Positions 34,039-43,348 are shown, numbered from the stretch's first letter. The stretch: 47,961 nucleotides of DNA from an uncultured Blautia sp. (GCA_900551715.1 URXG01000012.1:1-47961), one strand, 5' to 3'. The notes: generated by a model from the letters alone, not told the origin. Numbers and translations are program-made.

Positions 34039-35079
34039 ATGACAGATATCAAATCAATGAATCTGGAAGAACTGAAAGAGCTTATGGCAAAGATCGGTGA
34101 AAAACCTTTCCGGGCAAAGCAGATCTACAGTTGGCTCCATGAGCATCTGGTGACTTCCTATGATGAAATGAACAATCTTCCAAAGGGACTCCGGCAGAAA
34201 CTGGAAGAGTATCCGATTACCGTGCTGGAGACTCTGGATGTACAGATTTCAAAGATCGATGGTACCAGAAAATACCTGTTCCGTCTTTCTGACGGTAACA
34301 TGATCGAAAGTGTACTTATGAAATACAAACATGGAAATTCAGTCTGTATTTCTTCCCAGGCAGGCTGCAGGATGGGATGCAGATTCTGTGCTTCCACCAT
34401 TGGCGGTCTTACCAGGAATCTTCTTCCTTCTGAGATGCTGGATCAGATTTACAGGATCCAGGAATCTACAGGGGAGAGAGTTTCAAATGTAGTAGTTATG
34501 GGAACAGGAGAGCCTCTGGATAACTATGATAATCTTCTCCGGTTTATCCATATTCTTACAGAAGATGGGGGAATCCACATCAGTCAGAGAAATCTGACAG
34601 TATCTACCTGTGGACTGGTACCAAAGATCTATGAACTGGCAGAAGAGAAATTCCAGATGACCCTGGCAGTTTCCCTTCATGCACCCAACGACGAAAAACG
34701 CCGGGAGCTGATGCCGATAGCTAATAAATACTCCATTGATGAACTTCTTGAAGCCTGTCGTAATTATTTTGAAAAAACAGGCAGAAGGATCACTTTTGAA
34801 TATTCTCTGGTAGCAGGTGTCAACGACAGTAGGGAGAACGCACAGGAACTAGCAGGTCGTCTTAAAGGACTGAACTGTCATGTAAATCTCATTCCGGTCA
34901 ATCCTGTAAGGGAGAGATCCTTTGTTCGTTCTACCAGACAGGCTGTGGAGAATTTCAAAATAAATCTTGAAAAATGTGGAATAAATGGTACTATTAGAAG
35001 GGAAATGGGTAGCGATATTGACGGTGCCTGTGGACAGTTAAGAAAAAGATACATGGAAAAAACAGAAAGTGAGAAGTGA
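34039..35079 (+). CDS. rlmN: Dual-specificity 23S rRNA (A2503) / tRNA (A37) C2-methyltransferase
   Basis: Radical SAM enzyme methylating A2503 of 23S rRNA and A37 of some tRNAs. 346 residues with an N-terminal accessory domain (FRAKQIYSWLHE), the cluster motif CRMGCRFC (about 110-118), GEPLDNYDN and the SAM/substrate region SLHAPND. A conserved Cys expected to form the methylated intermediate lies near the C-terminus (GACGQLR). A Cfr-type resistance role is unlikely because the sequence resembles RlmN throughout. Confidence 0.95.
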   Translation: MTDIKSMNLEELKELMAKIGEKPFRAKQIYSWLHEHLVTSYDEMNNLPKGLRQKLEEYPITVLETLDVQISKIDGTRKYLFRLSDGNMIESVLMKYKHGNSVCISSQAGCRMGCRFCASTIGGLTRNLLPSEMLDQIYRIQESTGERVSNVVVMGTGEPLDNYDNLLRFIHILTEDGGIHISQRNLTVSTCGLVPKIYELAEEKFQMTLAVSLHAPNDEKRRELMPIANKYSIDELLEACRNYFEKTGRRITFEYSLVAGVNDSRENAQELAGRLKGLNCHVNLIPVNPVRERSFVRSTRQAVENFKINLEKCGINGTIRREMGSDIDGACGQLRKRYMEKTESEK

Positions 35080-35080
35080 C

Positions 35081-35827
35081 ATGAGGGTATATTCAGCTAC
35101 GGATGTAGGGCAGAAGCGGAAGATGAACCAGGATTATGTGTTCGTTTCCGAAAACCCGGTGGGAAATCTTCCGAATCTTTTTGTGGTAGCCGATGGAATG
35201 GGCGGTCATAATGCAGGAGACTATGCGTCTTCCCATGCTGTTCAGACTCTGGTGGAAGAGATTCGAAAAGATGCGGATTTTAACCCTATCAAGGTGATTC
35301 GTCATGCCATTGAGACTGCTAATACGGAGATTCTGGAACAGGCACAGAGGAATGAAGCCCTGAGAGGAATGGGGACTACCATGGTAGTTGCCACTATCGT
35401 AGGGCATTATGCGTATGTTGCCAATGTAGGAGACAGCCGTCTCTATGTGATCCAGGGACAGATCCATCAGATAACCAAGGATCATTCACTGGTAGAAGAG
35501 ATGGTGCGCATCGGAGAGATCAAGCCGGAAGAGGCCAGAAATCATCCGGACAAGAACATCATTACAAGAGCACTTGGAGCAGAAAGAACCGTAGATATTG
35601 ACTTTTTTGACCTGAAGATGGAACCGGACAGCGTGATTCTTATGTGTTCTGACGGTCTGAGCAATATGGTAGAGGACAGTAAACTAGAAGAGATCATACT
35701 GGACCAGACGAAGGAACTGCCACAGAAAGGGGAAAGGCTTTTAAGAGAAGCCAACCAGAACGGTGGTAAGGATAATATTGCAGTCATATTGGTAGAACCA
35801 TTCACGAATGAGGTAGAAAAATGTTAA
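35081..35827 (+). CDS. stp: PP2C-type Ser/Thr phosphatase (Stp/PrpC)
   Basis: Metal-dependent cytosolic phosphatase that reverses PrkC phosphorylation. 248 residues with the PP2C motifs in order: RKMNQD, VVADGMGGHNAG, MGTTMVV, ANVGDSRLYV, DHSLVEEM, MCSDGLSNM and GGKDNIAVI. The start at 35081 is directly after the rlmN stop; the ribosome site is weak (GAAGTGA), so coupling is probable. Its end overlaps prkC by seven bases, the usual phosphatase-kinase pair. Confidence 0.96.
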   Translation: MRVYSATDVGQKRKMNQDYVFVSENPVGNLPNLFVVADGMGGHNAGDYASSHAVQTLVEEIRKDADFNPIKVIRHAIETANTEILEQAQRNEALRGMGTTMVVATIVGHYAYVANVGDSRLYVIQGQIHQITKDHSLVEEMVRIGEIKPEEARNHPDKNIITRALGAERTVDIDFFDLKMEPDSVILMCSDGLSNMVEDSKLEEIILDQTKELPQKGERLLREANQNGGKDNIAVILVEPFTNEVEKC

Positions 35828-38019
35828 AGACGGGAATGATAATAGCAGAGCGCTATGAAATTTTAGGAAAGATAGGCACCGGCGGAATGGCAGATGTCTA
35901 CAAGGCAAAGGATCACAAGCTGAACCGCTACGTGGCAGTAAAAGTACTGAAACCGGAATTCAGAGAGGATACCACATTTATCCGCAAATTCCGCAGTGAA
36001 GCGCAGGCAGCGGCAGGCCTGACCCATCCGAATATTGTCAATGTATTCGATGTAGGTGACGATGAGGGAGTTTACTATATTGTCATGGAACTGATCGAGG
36101 GAATTACTCTTAAGGAATATATTTCCAAAAAGGGCAAGCTCTCCATCAAAGAAGCCACAAGTATTGCCATTCAGGTATCTATGGGTCTGGAGGCAGCACA
36201 TAATCATGGAATCGTTCACAGAGATGTGAAGCCACAGAACATCATAATATCTACAGACGGTAAAGTTAAAGTGACTGACTTTGGTATTGCAAGGGCAGCT
36301 TCTTCCAATACCATCAGTTCCAATGTAATGGGATCTGTACATTACAGTTCTCCGGAACAGGTACGTGGTGGATACAGCGATGAAAAGAGTGATATCTATT
36401 CACTGGGTATTACTTTATATGAGATGGTTACAGGCAGGGTTCCTTTTGACGGAGATACTACAGTTGCCATTGCCATCAAACACCTTCAGGAAGAGATGGT
36501 TCCCCCAAGCGTCTACGCAGAGAACCTTCCATACAGCCTTGAACAGATCATCCTGAAGTGTACACAGAAGAGTGTAAACAGACGTTATGAGAGAATGGAA
36601 GAAGTGATCGCAGACCTGAAGCATTCTCTGATCGATCCACAGGGAGACTTTGTAAAGCTGTCTTCTGTAGATAACGAAGCCAAAACGGTTGTGATCTCCG
36701 ATGAAGAACTGGGAGAGATCAAACACACTCCAAAGAACAGAGGTAAGAAACCAGAAGTAGCACAGCTGGAAGAGGAAGTTTACGATACAGATTATGATGA
36801 CGGAGATGACGATGAATATTTTTCTAAAGGTAAATCCTCCAAAAAGAAAAAGAAGAAATCTTCCAGTCGTCTGTTATCTATCATGATGTTGTTGGTTGGT
36901 GCGGCAATTCTGGTCTGTGTGATCATTTTTGTAGGACAGACCTCCGGCCTGATCGGAGGAAACGGTGATACACAGAAAGAAAGCACCGAAAGCACAGCAG
37001 ACTCCCAGAAAGACGACAACATGGTTGAAGTTCCGGATCTGGTAGGAAAGACAGAAAGCGAAGCAACAGAACTTCTGGAGGCTGTCAAACTTGGCAAACA
37101 GATGATGGGAGAAGAGAACTCCACACAGCAGAAGGGCAAGATTTCTTCTCAGGATATTCCTGAGGGAACCAAAGTAGAGAAATATACTACTGTCAAATAT
37201 TATATCAGCAAAGGTCAGCAGCAGATCACCATTCCTGGTGTTTCCGGACAGACCGGTGTAGATGCACAGCAGACACTGGAGGATCTGGGACTGACTGTAA
37301 CAGTTCAGAAAGAATACAGTGAAGATGACGGAACTGGCCATCCATTGGTAGAACCTGGATATGCAATGTCTGTATCACCGGAAGAAGGCACCAGTGTCAG
37401 TGCAGGAGATGCAGTTACACTGAATGTCAGCAGAGGACTTGACTGGGGCGACAGCGCATCAGTTCCAAGTGTTGTTGGCATGACTAAAAATGATGCGATT
37501 ACTGCTCTAGGTAAATGGCTGGATATCCAGGTACAGGAAGAACAGAATTCAGAAGTGCCTGCAGGTGAAGTAATCGCTCAGAGTATTGAGGCAGAGACAG
37601 CAGCGGATCCGGATCAGCCGATCACCATTACCGTAAGCAGTGGAGATCAGGCTCCGGCAGCAGAAGAAGACCAGACCTCTGATACAGCAGCAGATACTTT
37701 TTCTGATACAGAAAGCACTGCCGATACTGCACAGCAGAGTGAAGCGGCAGCCAACGGTGAAGTTTGGAAATGTACACAGGCATTGAATACACCGAAGGGA
37801 TATCAGGGCGGAGCCATCCGTCTGGAACTGATCCAGGAAGTAAACGGAGAATCCAAATCATCCAAGATCGTAGATGGTGAGAAACTGGAATTCCCTTATA
37901 CACTGGATATTACCGGTGAACCGGGAGTAAGTGAGGGAACTTTATATGTATCTGAGCTGATCGATGGTAACTTCCAGCAGCTGGGAACATACCCACTTAC
38001 CTTTAAGAAAGCAGAGTAA
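35821..38019 (+). CDS. prkC: PASTA-domain Ser/Thr kinase (PrkC/Stk1)
   Basis: Membrane kinase sensing peptidoglycan fragments and adjusting cell-wall growth. 732 residues. The kinase domain (about 10-275) has GTGGMADVY, VAVKVL, HRDVKPQN and DFG. A Lys-rich stretch precedes one membrane helix (about 351-373). Outside are three PASTA repeats starting near residues 402 (VEVPDLVGK), 468 (ITIPGVSGQ) and 546 (ASVPSVVGM). A Ser/Thr/Asp/Glu-rich linker leads to an extra C-terminal beta-rich domain (about 645-732) not found in minimal PrkC proteins. It differs from the kinase at 2.6 kb, which lacks PASTA repeats. Confidence 0.97.
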   Translation: MLKTGMIIAERYEILGKIGTGGMADVYKAKDHKLNRYVAVKVLKPEFREDTTFIRKFRSEAQAAAGLTHPNIVNVFDVGDDEGVYYIVMELIEGITLKEYISKKGKLSIKEATSIAIQVSMGLEAAHNHGIVHRDVKPQNIIISTDGKVKVTDFGIARAASSNTISSNVMGSVHYSSPEQVRGGYSDEKSDIYSLGITLYEMVTGRVPFDGDTTVAIAIKHLQEEMVPPSVYAENLPYSLEQIILKCTQKSVNRRYERMEEVIADLKHSLIDPQGDFVKLSSVDNEAKTVVISDEELGEIKHTPKNRGKKPEVAQLEEEVYDTDYDDGDDDEYFSKGKSSKKKKKKSSSRLLSIMMLLVGAAILVCVIIFVGQTSGLIGGNGDTQKESTESTADSQKDDNMVEVPDLVGKTESEATELLEAVKLGKQMMGEENSTQQKGKISSQDIPEGTKVEKYTTVKYYISKGQQQITIPGVSGQTGVDAQQTLEDLGLTVTVQKEYSEDDGTGHPLVEPGYAMSVSPEEGTSVSAGDAVTLNVSRGLDWGDSASVPSVVGMTKNDAITALGKWLDIQVQEEQNSEVPAGEVIAQSIEAETAADPDQPITITVSSGDQAPAAEEDQTSDTAADTFSDTESTADTAQQSEAAANGEVWKCTQALNTPKGYQGGAIRLELIQEVNGESKSSKIVDGEKLEFPYTLDITGEPGVSEGTLYVSELIDGNFQQLGTYPLTFKKAE

Positions 38020-38022
38020 TAC

Positions 38023-38901
38023 ATGCAGGGAAAAATCATCAAGGGAATTGCCGGATTTTACTATGTTTACGGTGAAGACGGAGAACTTTATGAATGCAAG
38101 GCCAAAGGAATTTTCCGTAAGGACAAACAGAAGCCGCTGGTAGGAGATAATGTGGAGATCACAGTACTGGATACGGACAAAAAAGAAGGGAATCTGGTAG
38201 GGATCTTTCCACGTAAGAATTCCCTGATCCGTCCTGCAGTGGCAAATGTGGATCAGGCATTTGTGATCTTTGCAGCAGATAAGCCCAGACCCAACTTCAT
38301 GCTTCTTGACCGTTTTCTGATCATGATGGAGCAGGAAGAGGTTCCGGCAGTAATCTGTTTTAACAAAAAAGATCTGGTATCCGAAAAAGAAGCCAGAGAA
38401 TTATATGAAGTATACAAAGACTGCGGATATCAGGTAATCCTTTCCAGTACACTGGAAGGAGAAGGAACAGATGAGATCCGTAAAGCACTGGAGGGCAAGA
38501 CTACGGTGGTGGCAGGCCCTTCTGGTGTTGGCAAGTCTTCACTGACCAATCTTCTTCAGGGAGAGGTGCAGATGGAGACTGGGGAAATAAGTAAGAAGCT
38601 GAAGCGGGGACGTCATACCACTCGCCATTCCCAGGTGATCCCTGTTGGTGAGGATACATTCCTTATGGATACACCGGGATTCTCCTCCCTGTATATTACA
38701 GGTATGGAAGAACATGAGCTGAAAGATTATTTTCCGGAATTTCGTAAATACGAAGGAAAATGCAGGTTTCAGGGATGCAGACATATCCATGAACCAGACT
38801 GTGAAGTAAAAGCTGCTCTCCAGAGAGGTGAGATCAGCAGTATCCGATATGAAGATTACCTTAGTTTATATGAAGAATTGAAAGAGAAAAGGAGATATTA
38901 A
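38023..38901 (+). CDS. rsgA: Ribosome small-subunit GTPase RsgA
   Basis: Circularly permuted GTPase that tests late 30S assembly. 292 residues: N-terminal OB-fold (about 1-65), the permuted G-domain with NKKD before the P-loop GPSGVGKSS and DTPGFS, and a C-terminal zinc site (CRFQGCRHIHEPDC). It starts three bases after prkC and ends directly before rpe. The prkC-rsgA-rpe-thiN order is standard in Firmicutes. Confidence 0.97.
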   Translation: MQGKIIKGIAGFYYVYGEDGELYECKAKGIFRKDKQKPLVGDNVEITVLDTDKKEGNLVGIFPRKNSLIRPAVANVDQAFVIFAADKPRPNFMLLDRFLIMMEQEEVPAVICFNKKDLVSEKEARELYEVYKDCGYQVILSSTLEGEGTDEIRKALEGKTTVVAGPSGVGKSSLTNLLQGEVQMETGEISKKLKRGRHTTRHSQVIPVGEDTFLMDTPGFSSLYITGMEEHELKDYFPEFRKYEGKCRFQGCRHIHEPDCEVKAALQRGEISSIRYEDYLSLYEELKEKRRY

Positions 38902-39576
38902 ATGGAATATCAGTTGTGCCCTTCCATCTTATCTGCGGATTTTAACCGTTTGGGCGAACAGATTCAGACACTGGAGAAAGAGGGAGTCAAATGGCTCCAC
39001 ATTGATGTTATGGATGGGGATTTTGTTCCAAGCATTTCTTTTGGAATGCCGGTGATCCGTTCTATCCGTAAAGAATCCAAAATGTTTTTTGATGTACATC
39101 TTATGGTTTCTGCACCGGAACGTTATATTCAGGATTTTGTTGACTGCGGAGCAGATTCTATTACTGTTCATGCAGAAGCTTGTGAAGATCTGGAAAGAGC
39201 CATCGAACTGATCAGAGATGCGGGCGTAAAAGTCGGTGTATCTATTAAGCCGGCTACTCCGGTAAATGATATCAGTCATCTTCTGGAAGATGTGGATATG
39301 GTTCTTATTATGACTGTTCAGCCGGGATTCGGTGGACAGAAATATATACCGGAATGCACCGAAAAGATTGTTGAACTGAAAGAGATCATTGACAGGGAAA
39401 ATCTGGATGTGGATATTCAGGTAGACGGTGGCATCAACAATGAAACAATGGAAACTGTTATGAAAGCTGGTGCCAATCTTCTTGTAGCAGGTTCTTATGC
39501 ATTCAAAGGTGATCTTGCCTCCAATGTAAGACATATCATGAAAGACATGGACAAGATCAGAGAGGAACTTGACTGA
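38902..39576 (+). CDS. rpe: Ribulose-phosphate 3-epimerase
   Basis: TIM-barrel metalloenzyme interconverting ribulose 5-phosphate and xylulose 5-phosphate in the pentose phosphate pathway. 224 residues with CPSILSADFNRLGEQ, LHIDVMDGDFVPSISFG (catalytic Asp), DVHLMV, the MTVQPGFGGQ loop and VDGGIN. AAGGAG lies just upstream inside the end of rsgA. Confidence 0.97.
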   Translation: MEYQLCPSILSADFNRLGEQIQTLEKEGVKWLHIDVMDGDFVPSISFGMPVIRSIRKESKMFFDVHLMVSAPERYIQDFVDCGADSITVHAEACEDLERAIELIRDAGVKVGVSIKPATPVNDISHLLEDVDMVLIMTVQPGFGGQKYIPECTEKIVELKEIIDRENLDVDIQVDGGINNETMETVMKAGANLLVAGSYAFKGDLASNVRHIMKDMDKIREELD

Positions 39577-39584
39577 GGTATCAT

Positions 39585-40244
39585 ATGAATGATGTGATTA
39601 TCATAAGTGGGGGCACGATCCAGAAGGATTTTGCCCTTACTTTTTTAAAAAAGAGAATAAAACCGGATACCTGTATCATTGCAGCAGACAGGGGACTGGA
39701 GTTCCTTGCTGAGACAGAGTATATGCCGGATGTGGTAGTAGGGGATTTTGACAGTCTTTCCGAAAGGGGAAGTCAGTATCTGGATTCCCTGAAGAATACA
39801 GAGATCCTGAGACTGAAACCGGAAAAAGATGATTCGGACACTCAGTCAGCAGCCAATTATGCCATGGACCGGGGGGCAAAAAGAATCACAGTTCTTGGAG
39901 CTACCGGCAACAGGATCGATCATCTGCTGGCAAACTTCGGGCTGCTGGTAATGGCAAAAAATAAAGGAACCAGTATGGATCTGGTAGATCAGTACAATTA
40001 CATAAGACTGATCGAAAGTGGAACTGTGCTGCAAAGAGAAACACAGTTTGGCAAATATGTCTCCTTTTTTTCCATAGGGGGAGATGTGACAGGGCTGACG
40101 CTGAAAGGATTCAAATATCCTCTCAATGGACATCGCCTGACACCGTCAGACAGTGGTCTTACGGTAAGTAATGAAATAACTGATACAGAAGCAGAAGTGA
40201 CTTTTGATGGCGGTACACTTCTGATGTTTATGACCCGGGACTGA
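39585..40244 (+). CDS. thiN: Thiamin pyrophosphokinase
   Basis: Transfers pyrophosphate from ATP to thiamin, giving TPP. 219 residues with AADRGLEFL, VVGDFDSLS (metal-binding Asp pair), PEKDDSDTQSA, LGATGNRIDH and the C-terminal beta domain with LTPSDSGLTVSN. It is the last gene of the murE cluster. With the riboswitch operon at 22-26 kb, it means thiamin made from ThiE's product or salvaged can be activated; no thiL (thiamin-phosphate kinase) is seen. Confidence 0.95.
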   Translation: MNDVIIISGGTIQKDFALTFLKKRIKPDTCIIAADRGLEFLAETEYMPDVVVGDFDSLSERGSQYLDSLKNTEILRLKPEKDDSDTQSAANYAMDRGAKRITVLGATGNRIDHLLANFGLLVMAKNKGTSMDLVDQYNYIRLIESGTVLQRETQFGKYVSFFSIGGDVTGLTLKGFKYPLNGHRLTPSDSGLTVSNEITDTEAEVTFDGGTLLMFMTRD

Positions 40245-40258
40245 AGTACCCGGGTTTA
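40233..40258 (+). terminator. Weak terminator at the end of the murE-thiN cluster
   Basis: ACCCGGG and CCCGGGT form a 7-bp stem that includes the thiN stop codon, followed by only three T in a row. Termination here is probably partial. Confidence 0.5.
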
Positions 40259-40334
40259 TGCATATTACATGTAGGATATACGACATTTAAAGAAAATTTG
40301 TGTATATTTATACTGCGAACTGCATACAAATGTC

Positions 40335-40363
40335 TTGACTACAACGACAAATCGCAGTAAAAT
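40335..40363 (+). promoter_or_regulatory. Sigma-A promoter of the TRAP operon
   Basis: TTGACT (40335-40340), 17-base spacer, TAAAAT (40358-40363). It gives a leader of about 130 bases before dctQ. Confidence 0.75.
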
Positions 40364-40376
40364 AATCCTATTCTTT

Positions 40377-40470
40377 AACAGCTCATAGACTGTTAGGGTG
40401 AGGAAAGAGACAGGGTGGTTTCGCAGAGAGAGGTCTGTCCCTTAGGGGATGGATTTTTTTTGTGCAATTT
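40377..40470 (+). promoter_or_regulatory. Structured leader of the TRAP operon with attenuator-like end
   Basis: AACAG/CTGTT forms a first small hairpin (about 40378-40395). A G/A-rich stretch follows, then GTCCC-TTAG-GGGAT (about 40435-40452) and eight T directly after, as in a weak intrinsic terminator placed about 40 bases before dctQ. I do not recognise a known riboswitch class. Confidence 0.4.
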
Positions 40471-40501
40471 ACCCAAAAAACAAAAGAGGGGATGAGAAAG
40501 T

Positions 40502-40996
40502 ATGAAAACATACAAAAAACTCATGAATGCACTGGCAGCAGTGGAAAAGGTCATTCTTGTGATCGCAACACTTCTGATCCTTGTGCTGACAGTGGGAAAT
40601 GTACTTTCCCGTTATGTCATCCATCGCTCCTGGTCCTTTACTGAGGAGCTGGTTGTGGCAGTATTTGTGCTTATTACACTTCTGGCAGCAGCACTTGCCT
40701 GCCGGGAACAGGACGGACTGGTCAGCCTGACACTGGTTACAGACCGTCTTCCTGAAAAACTGAAAAAACCTTCCGTAATCCTGATTACGGTGCTGAGTAT
40801 TATTTTTTCAGTAATTCTTTTTAAGTATGGTATGGACAAAGTTCTTACTCAGCTTGCCAACGGCAAGAGAACTTTCGTATTGAACTGGCCGGAATGGATC
40901 TTCTGGTCTTTTGTACCCATTGGAGCAGGCTGTATGATTCTTCATTTTATTGAATACTGTCTGGATTTCTGCGTGAACGATAAGGAGGACAAATAA
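40502..40996 (+). CDS. dctQ: TRAP transporter small permease (DctQ)
   Basis: Four-helix membrane subunit of a tripartite ATP-independent, Na+- or H+-driven uptake system for organic acids. 164 residues. Hydrophobic segments lie at about 17-35, 48-68, 90-110 and 128-150. The family segment NVLSRYVIHRSWSFTEELVV (seen as VLSRYV and WSFTEEL) is typical. GAGGGG precedes the ATG. It is followed with no gap by the large permease. Confidence 0.93.
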   Translation: MKTYKKLMNALAAVEKVILVIATLLILVLTVGNVLSRYVIHRSWSFTEELVVAVFVLITLLAAALACREQDGLVSLTLVTDRLPEKLKKPSVILITVLSIIFSVILFKYGMDKVLTQLANGKRTFVLNWPEWIFWSFVPIGAGCMILHFIEYCLDFCVNDKEDK

Positions 40997-43348
40997 ATGA
41001 TCAGTGCAATTCTTTTTATTTCATTTTTTGTTTTCCTGATTCTGGGTGTGCCTATTGCCATCTGCCTGGGACTTGCATCTGTATGTGCAATCCTTTATTC
41101 AGGAACATCACTTACCATTGTTGCAACAAACATGTATTCAGGAATCAGCAAATTCCTGCTTCTGGCAATTCCTTTCTTTGTTCTGTCAGGAAATATCATG
41201 GCAAAAGCCGGTATCTCCAAACGGCTGATCAAGTTCGTAGATACCTGTGTGGGACACAAAAAAGGTGGCATCGCCATTGTATGCGTCATTGTTGCCTGTT
41301 TCTTCGGCGCAATTTCCGGTTCCGGTCCTGCAACAGTAGCAGCACTTGGAGCAGTTCTGATTCCGGCTATGGTGGAACAGGGAGGATTTTCCGCACCATT
41401 TGCCACTGCTTTGATGGCTACATCCAGTTCCATTGCCATTGTCATACCTCCAAGTATCGCATTTGTAGTTTATGCATCTATTACAGGAGTATCTATTGCA
41501 GATATGTTTATGGCAGGTATTGTACCGGGAATCCTTATGGGTGTGGCTCTTGTACTGGTAGTACTTGTTGAAGCCAAAAAACATAACATTCAGCCATCCA
41601 GAAAAAAGGCTTCCGGTAAAGAACGCTGGGATGCATTCAAGGATGCTTTCTGGGGCTTCCTGATGCCGGTTATTATCCTGGGCGGTATTTATGGCGGTAT
41701 TTTTACACCTACAGAGGCAGCTGCTGTATCTGTAGTATACGGTCTGTTTGTAGGTATGGTGATTTACAGAGAAGTATCTTTCAGAGATCTTTTTGATATC
41801 TTTGTGGACTCCTGTAAGACAACTGGTGGGATCATGCTGATCGTTGCATGTGCTTCCCTGTTTTCCTTTGTATGTACCAAGTTTGGTATTGCCAATGCAG
41901 CTTCTGAACTGCTGGCATCCATTGCACATAATCAGTTTGTTTTCCTTCTGATCGTCAATGTGATCTTCCTGATCGCAGGATGCTTTATTGATGCAAACTC
42001 TGCGATGTATATTTTTATACCGATCATGCTTCCTGTATGTAAAGCACTGGGATATGATGTGGTAGCATTTGGTGTAATGGCAACTGTCAACCTGGCTATC
42101 GGACAGGTAACACCTCCGGTAGGTGTCAACCTTTTTGTTGCCATCAGTGTCAAGATCAAGAAAGGTCTGGAAGTTACCTTACAGGAAATTTCCAAAGCAG
42201 TTATGCCGATGATCGCTGTCAGCGTTGCTGTACTTCTGATCATTACCTATATTCCGGCAGTGTCTGTGGCACTTCCGAAAGCTCTTGCAAAAAATGGTTC
42301 CTACACAGGAGAACAGTCTTCCGATTCCGGTGATTCCGGATCCGAGAACTCCGGTGACGGGACAGAATCTTTTAACACTATTGATGATTACAGTGATCTT
42401 GACTGGCCGGAAATGACCTGGAACTTTGCATGCTCAACCACAGAGACAAGCACCTGGGCAGACGGCGGACGCAAGTTCGGTGAACTGATGGAAAAAGCCA
42501 CCGGAGGAAAAGTCAAAGTCAATGTTTATGCAACAGACCAGCTGACAAACGGAAACCAGTCCGAGGGAATCCAGGCGCTGATGAACGGAGACCCGGTACA
42601 GATTTCCATGCATTCCAATCTGATCTATTCTGCATTTGACCCAAGATTCAATGTAGTATCTCTGCCATTTATTTATGACTCCTACGACGATGCAGACGCC
42701 AAGTTTGACGGAGCAGCAGGAGAAAAACTGAAAGAAATCCTCGGGGAATACGGACTTCACTGCATGGGTATTGCAGAAAACGGATTCCGTGAGCTGACCA
42801 ACAGCAAACATGAAATCAAGACTGTAGATGATATGAAGAACCTGAAGATTCGTGTGGCTGGTTCTAATCTTCTTATGGAATGTTATAAGAGATGGGGAGC
42901 AGATGCAACCAACATGAACTGGTCCGAAACATACACAGCTCTTCAGCAGAACACTGTAGAAGGACAGGAAAACCCGCTTCCGGCTATCGATGCGGCAAGT
43001 GTACAGGAAGTGCAGCCATATTGTTCTATGTGGGATGCAATTTATGACTGTCTGTTCTTCTGTATCAATCAGGAGATTTATGACGGGCTGACAGCAGAGC
43101 AGCAGGCTGTTGTAGATGAATGTGGACAGAAAGCAGTAGAGTATGAGCGTTATATCAACCGTTCTGGTGATAAAGAGATCATGGAACGCTGGCAGGATAA
43201 AAATGGTGTGACTATTACTGAGAAGGCGGATATGGATATTGATTCCTTCAAGGAAGCAGTAGATGGTGTAGATGAGTGGTTCGTAAAGGAACTTCAGGAT
43301 CAGGGTTACGACGATGCGCAGAATCTGGTAGACCTTTTTGAAAAATAA
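40997..43348 (+). CDS. Fused TRAP large permease and solute-binding protein (DctM-DctP)
   Basis: 783 residues, one unbroken frame. Residues about 1-430 are a DctM permease: many helices, SGSGPATVAALGAVLIPAM, ATSSSIAIVIPPSIAFVVY, GGIYGGIFTPTEAAAV and the late QVTPPVGVNLFVA. A Ser/Gly/Asp/Glu-rich linker (about 433-467) follows. Residues about 468-783 are a DctP receptor: GGKVKVNVYATDQLTN, FRELTNSKHEIKTVDDM, LKIRVAGSN with the carboxylate-binding Arg, and ALQQNTVEGQENPLPA. DctP is normally a separate secreted protein with its own signal peptide; none is visible at the junction, so the last permease helix must export it. The transported acid is unknown. The stop overlaps the next ATG (TAATG). 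Confidence 0.92.
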   Translation: MISAILFISFFVFLILGVPIAICLGLASVCAILYSGTSLTIVATNMYSGISKFLLLAIPFFVLSGNIMAKAGISKRLIKFVDTCVGHKKGGIAIVCVIVACFFGAISGSGPATVAALGAVLIPAMVEQGGFSAPFATALMATSSSIAIVIPPSIAFVVYASITGVSIADMFMAGIVPGILMGVALVLVVLVEAKKHNIQPSRKKASGKERWDAFKDAFWGFLMPVIILGGIYGGIFTPTEAAAVSVVYGLFVGMVIYREVSFRDLFDIFVDSCKTTGGIMLIVACASLFSFVCTKFGIANAASELLASIAHNQFVFLLIVNVIFLIAGCFIDANSAMYIFIPIMLPVCKALGYDVVAFGVMATVNLAIGQVTPPVGVNLFVAISVKIKKGLEVTLQEISKAVMPMIAVSVAVLLIITYIPAVSVALPKALAKNGSYTGEQSSDSGDSGSENSGDGTESFNTIDDYSDLDWPEMTWNFACSTTETSTWADGGRKFGELMEKATGGKVKVNVYATDQLTNGNQSEGIQALMNGDPVQISMHSNLIYSAFDPRFNVVSLPFIYDSYDDADAKFDGAAGEKLKEILGEYGLHCMGIAENGFRELTNSKHEIKTVDDMKNLKIRVAGSNLLMECYKRWGADATNMNWSETYTALQQNTVEGQENPLPAIDAASVQEVQPYCSMWDAIYDCLFFCINQEIYDGLTAEQQAVVDECGQKAVEYERYINRSGDKEIMERWQDKNGVTITEKADMDIDSFKEAVDGVDEWFVKELQDQGYDDAQNLVDLFEK

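Noticed and set aside
35081..38019. Stp-PrkC pair as a novel signalling system
   Set aside because: Phosphatase, kinase, PASTA repeats and gene order are the standard Firmicutes arrangement; only the extra C-terminal domain is noted.
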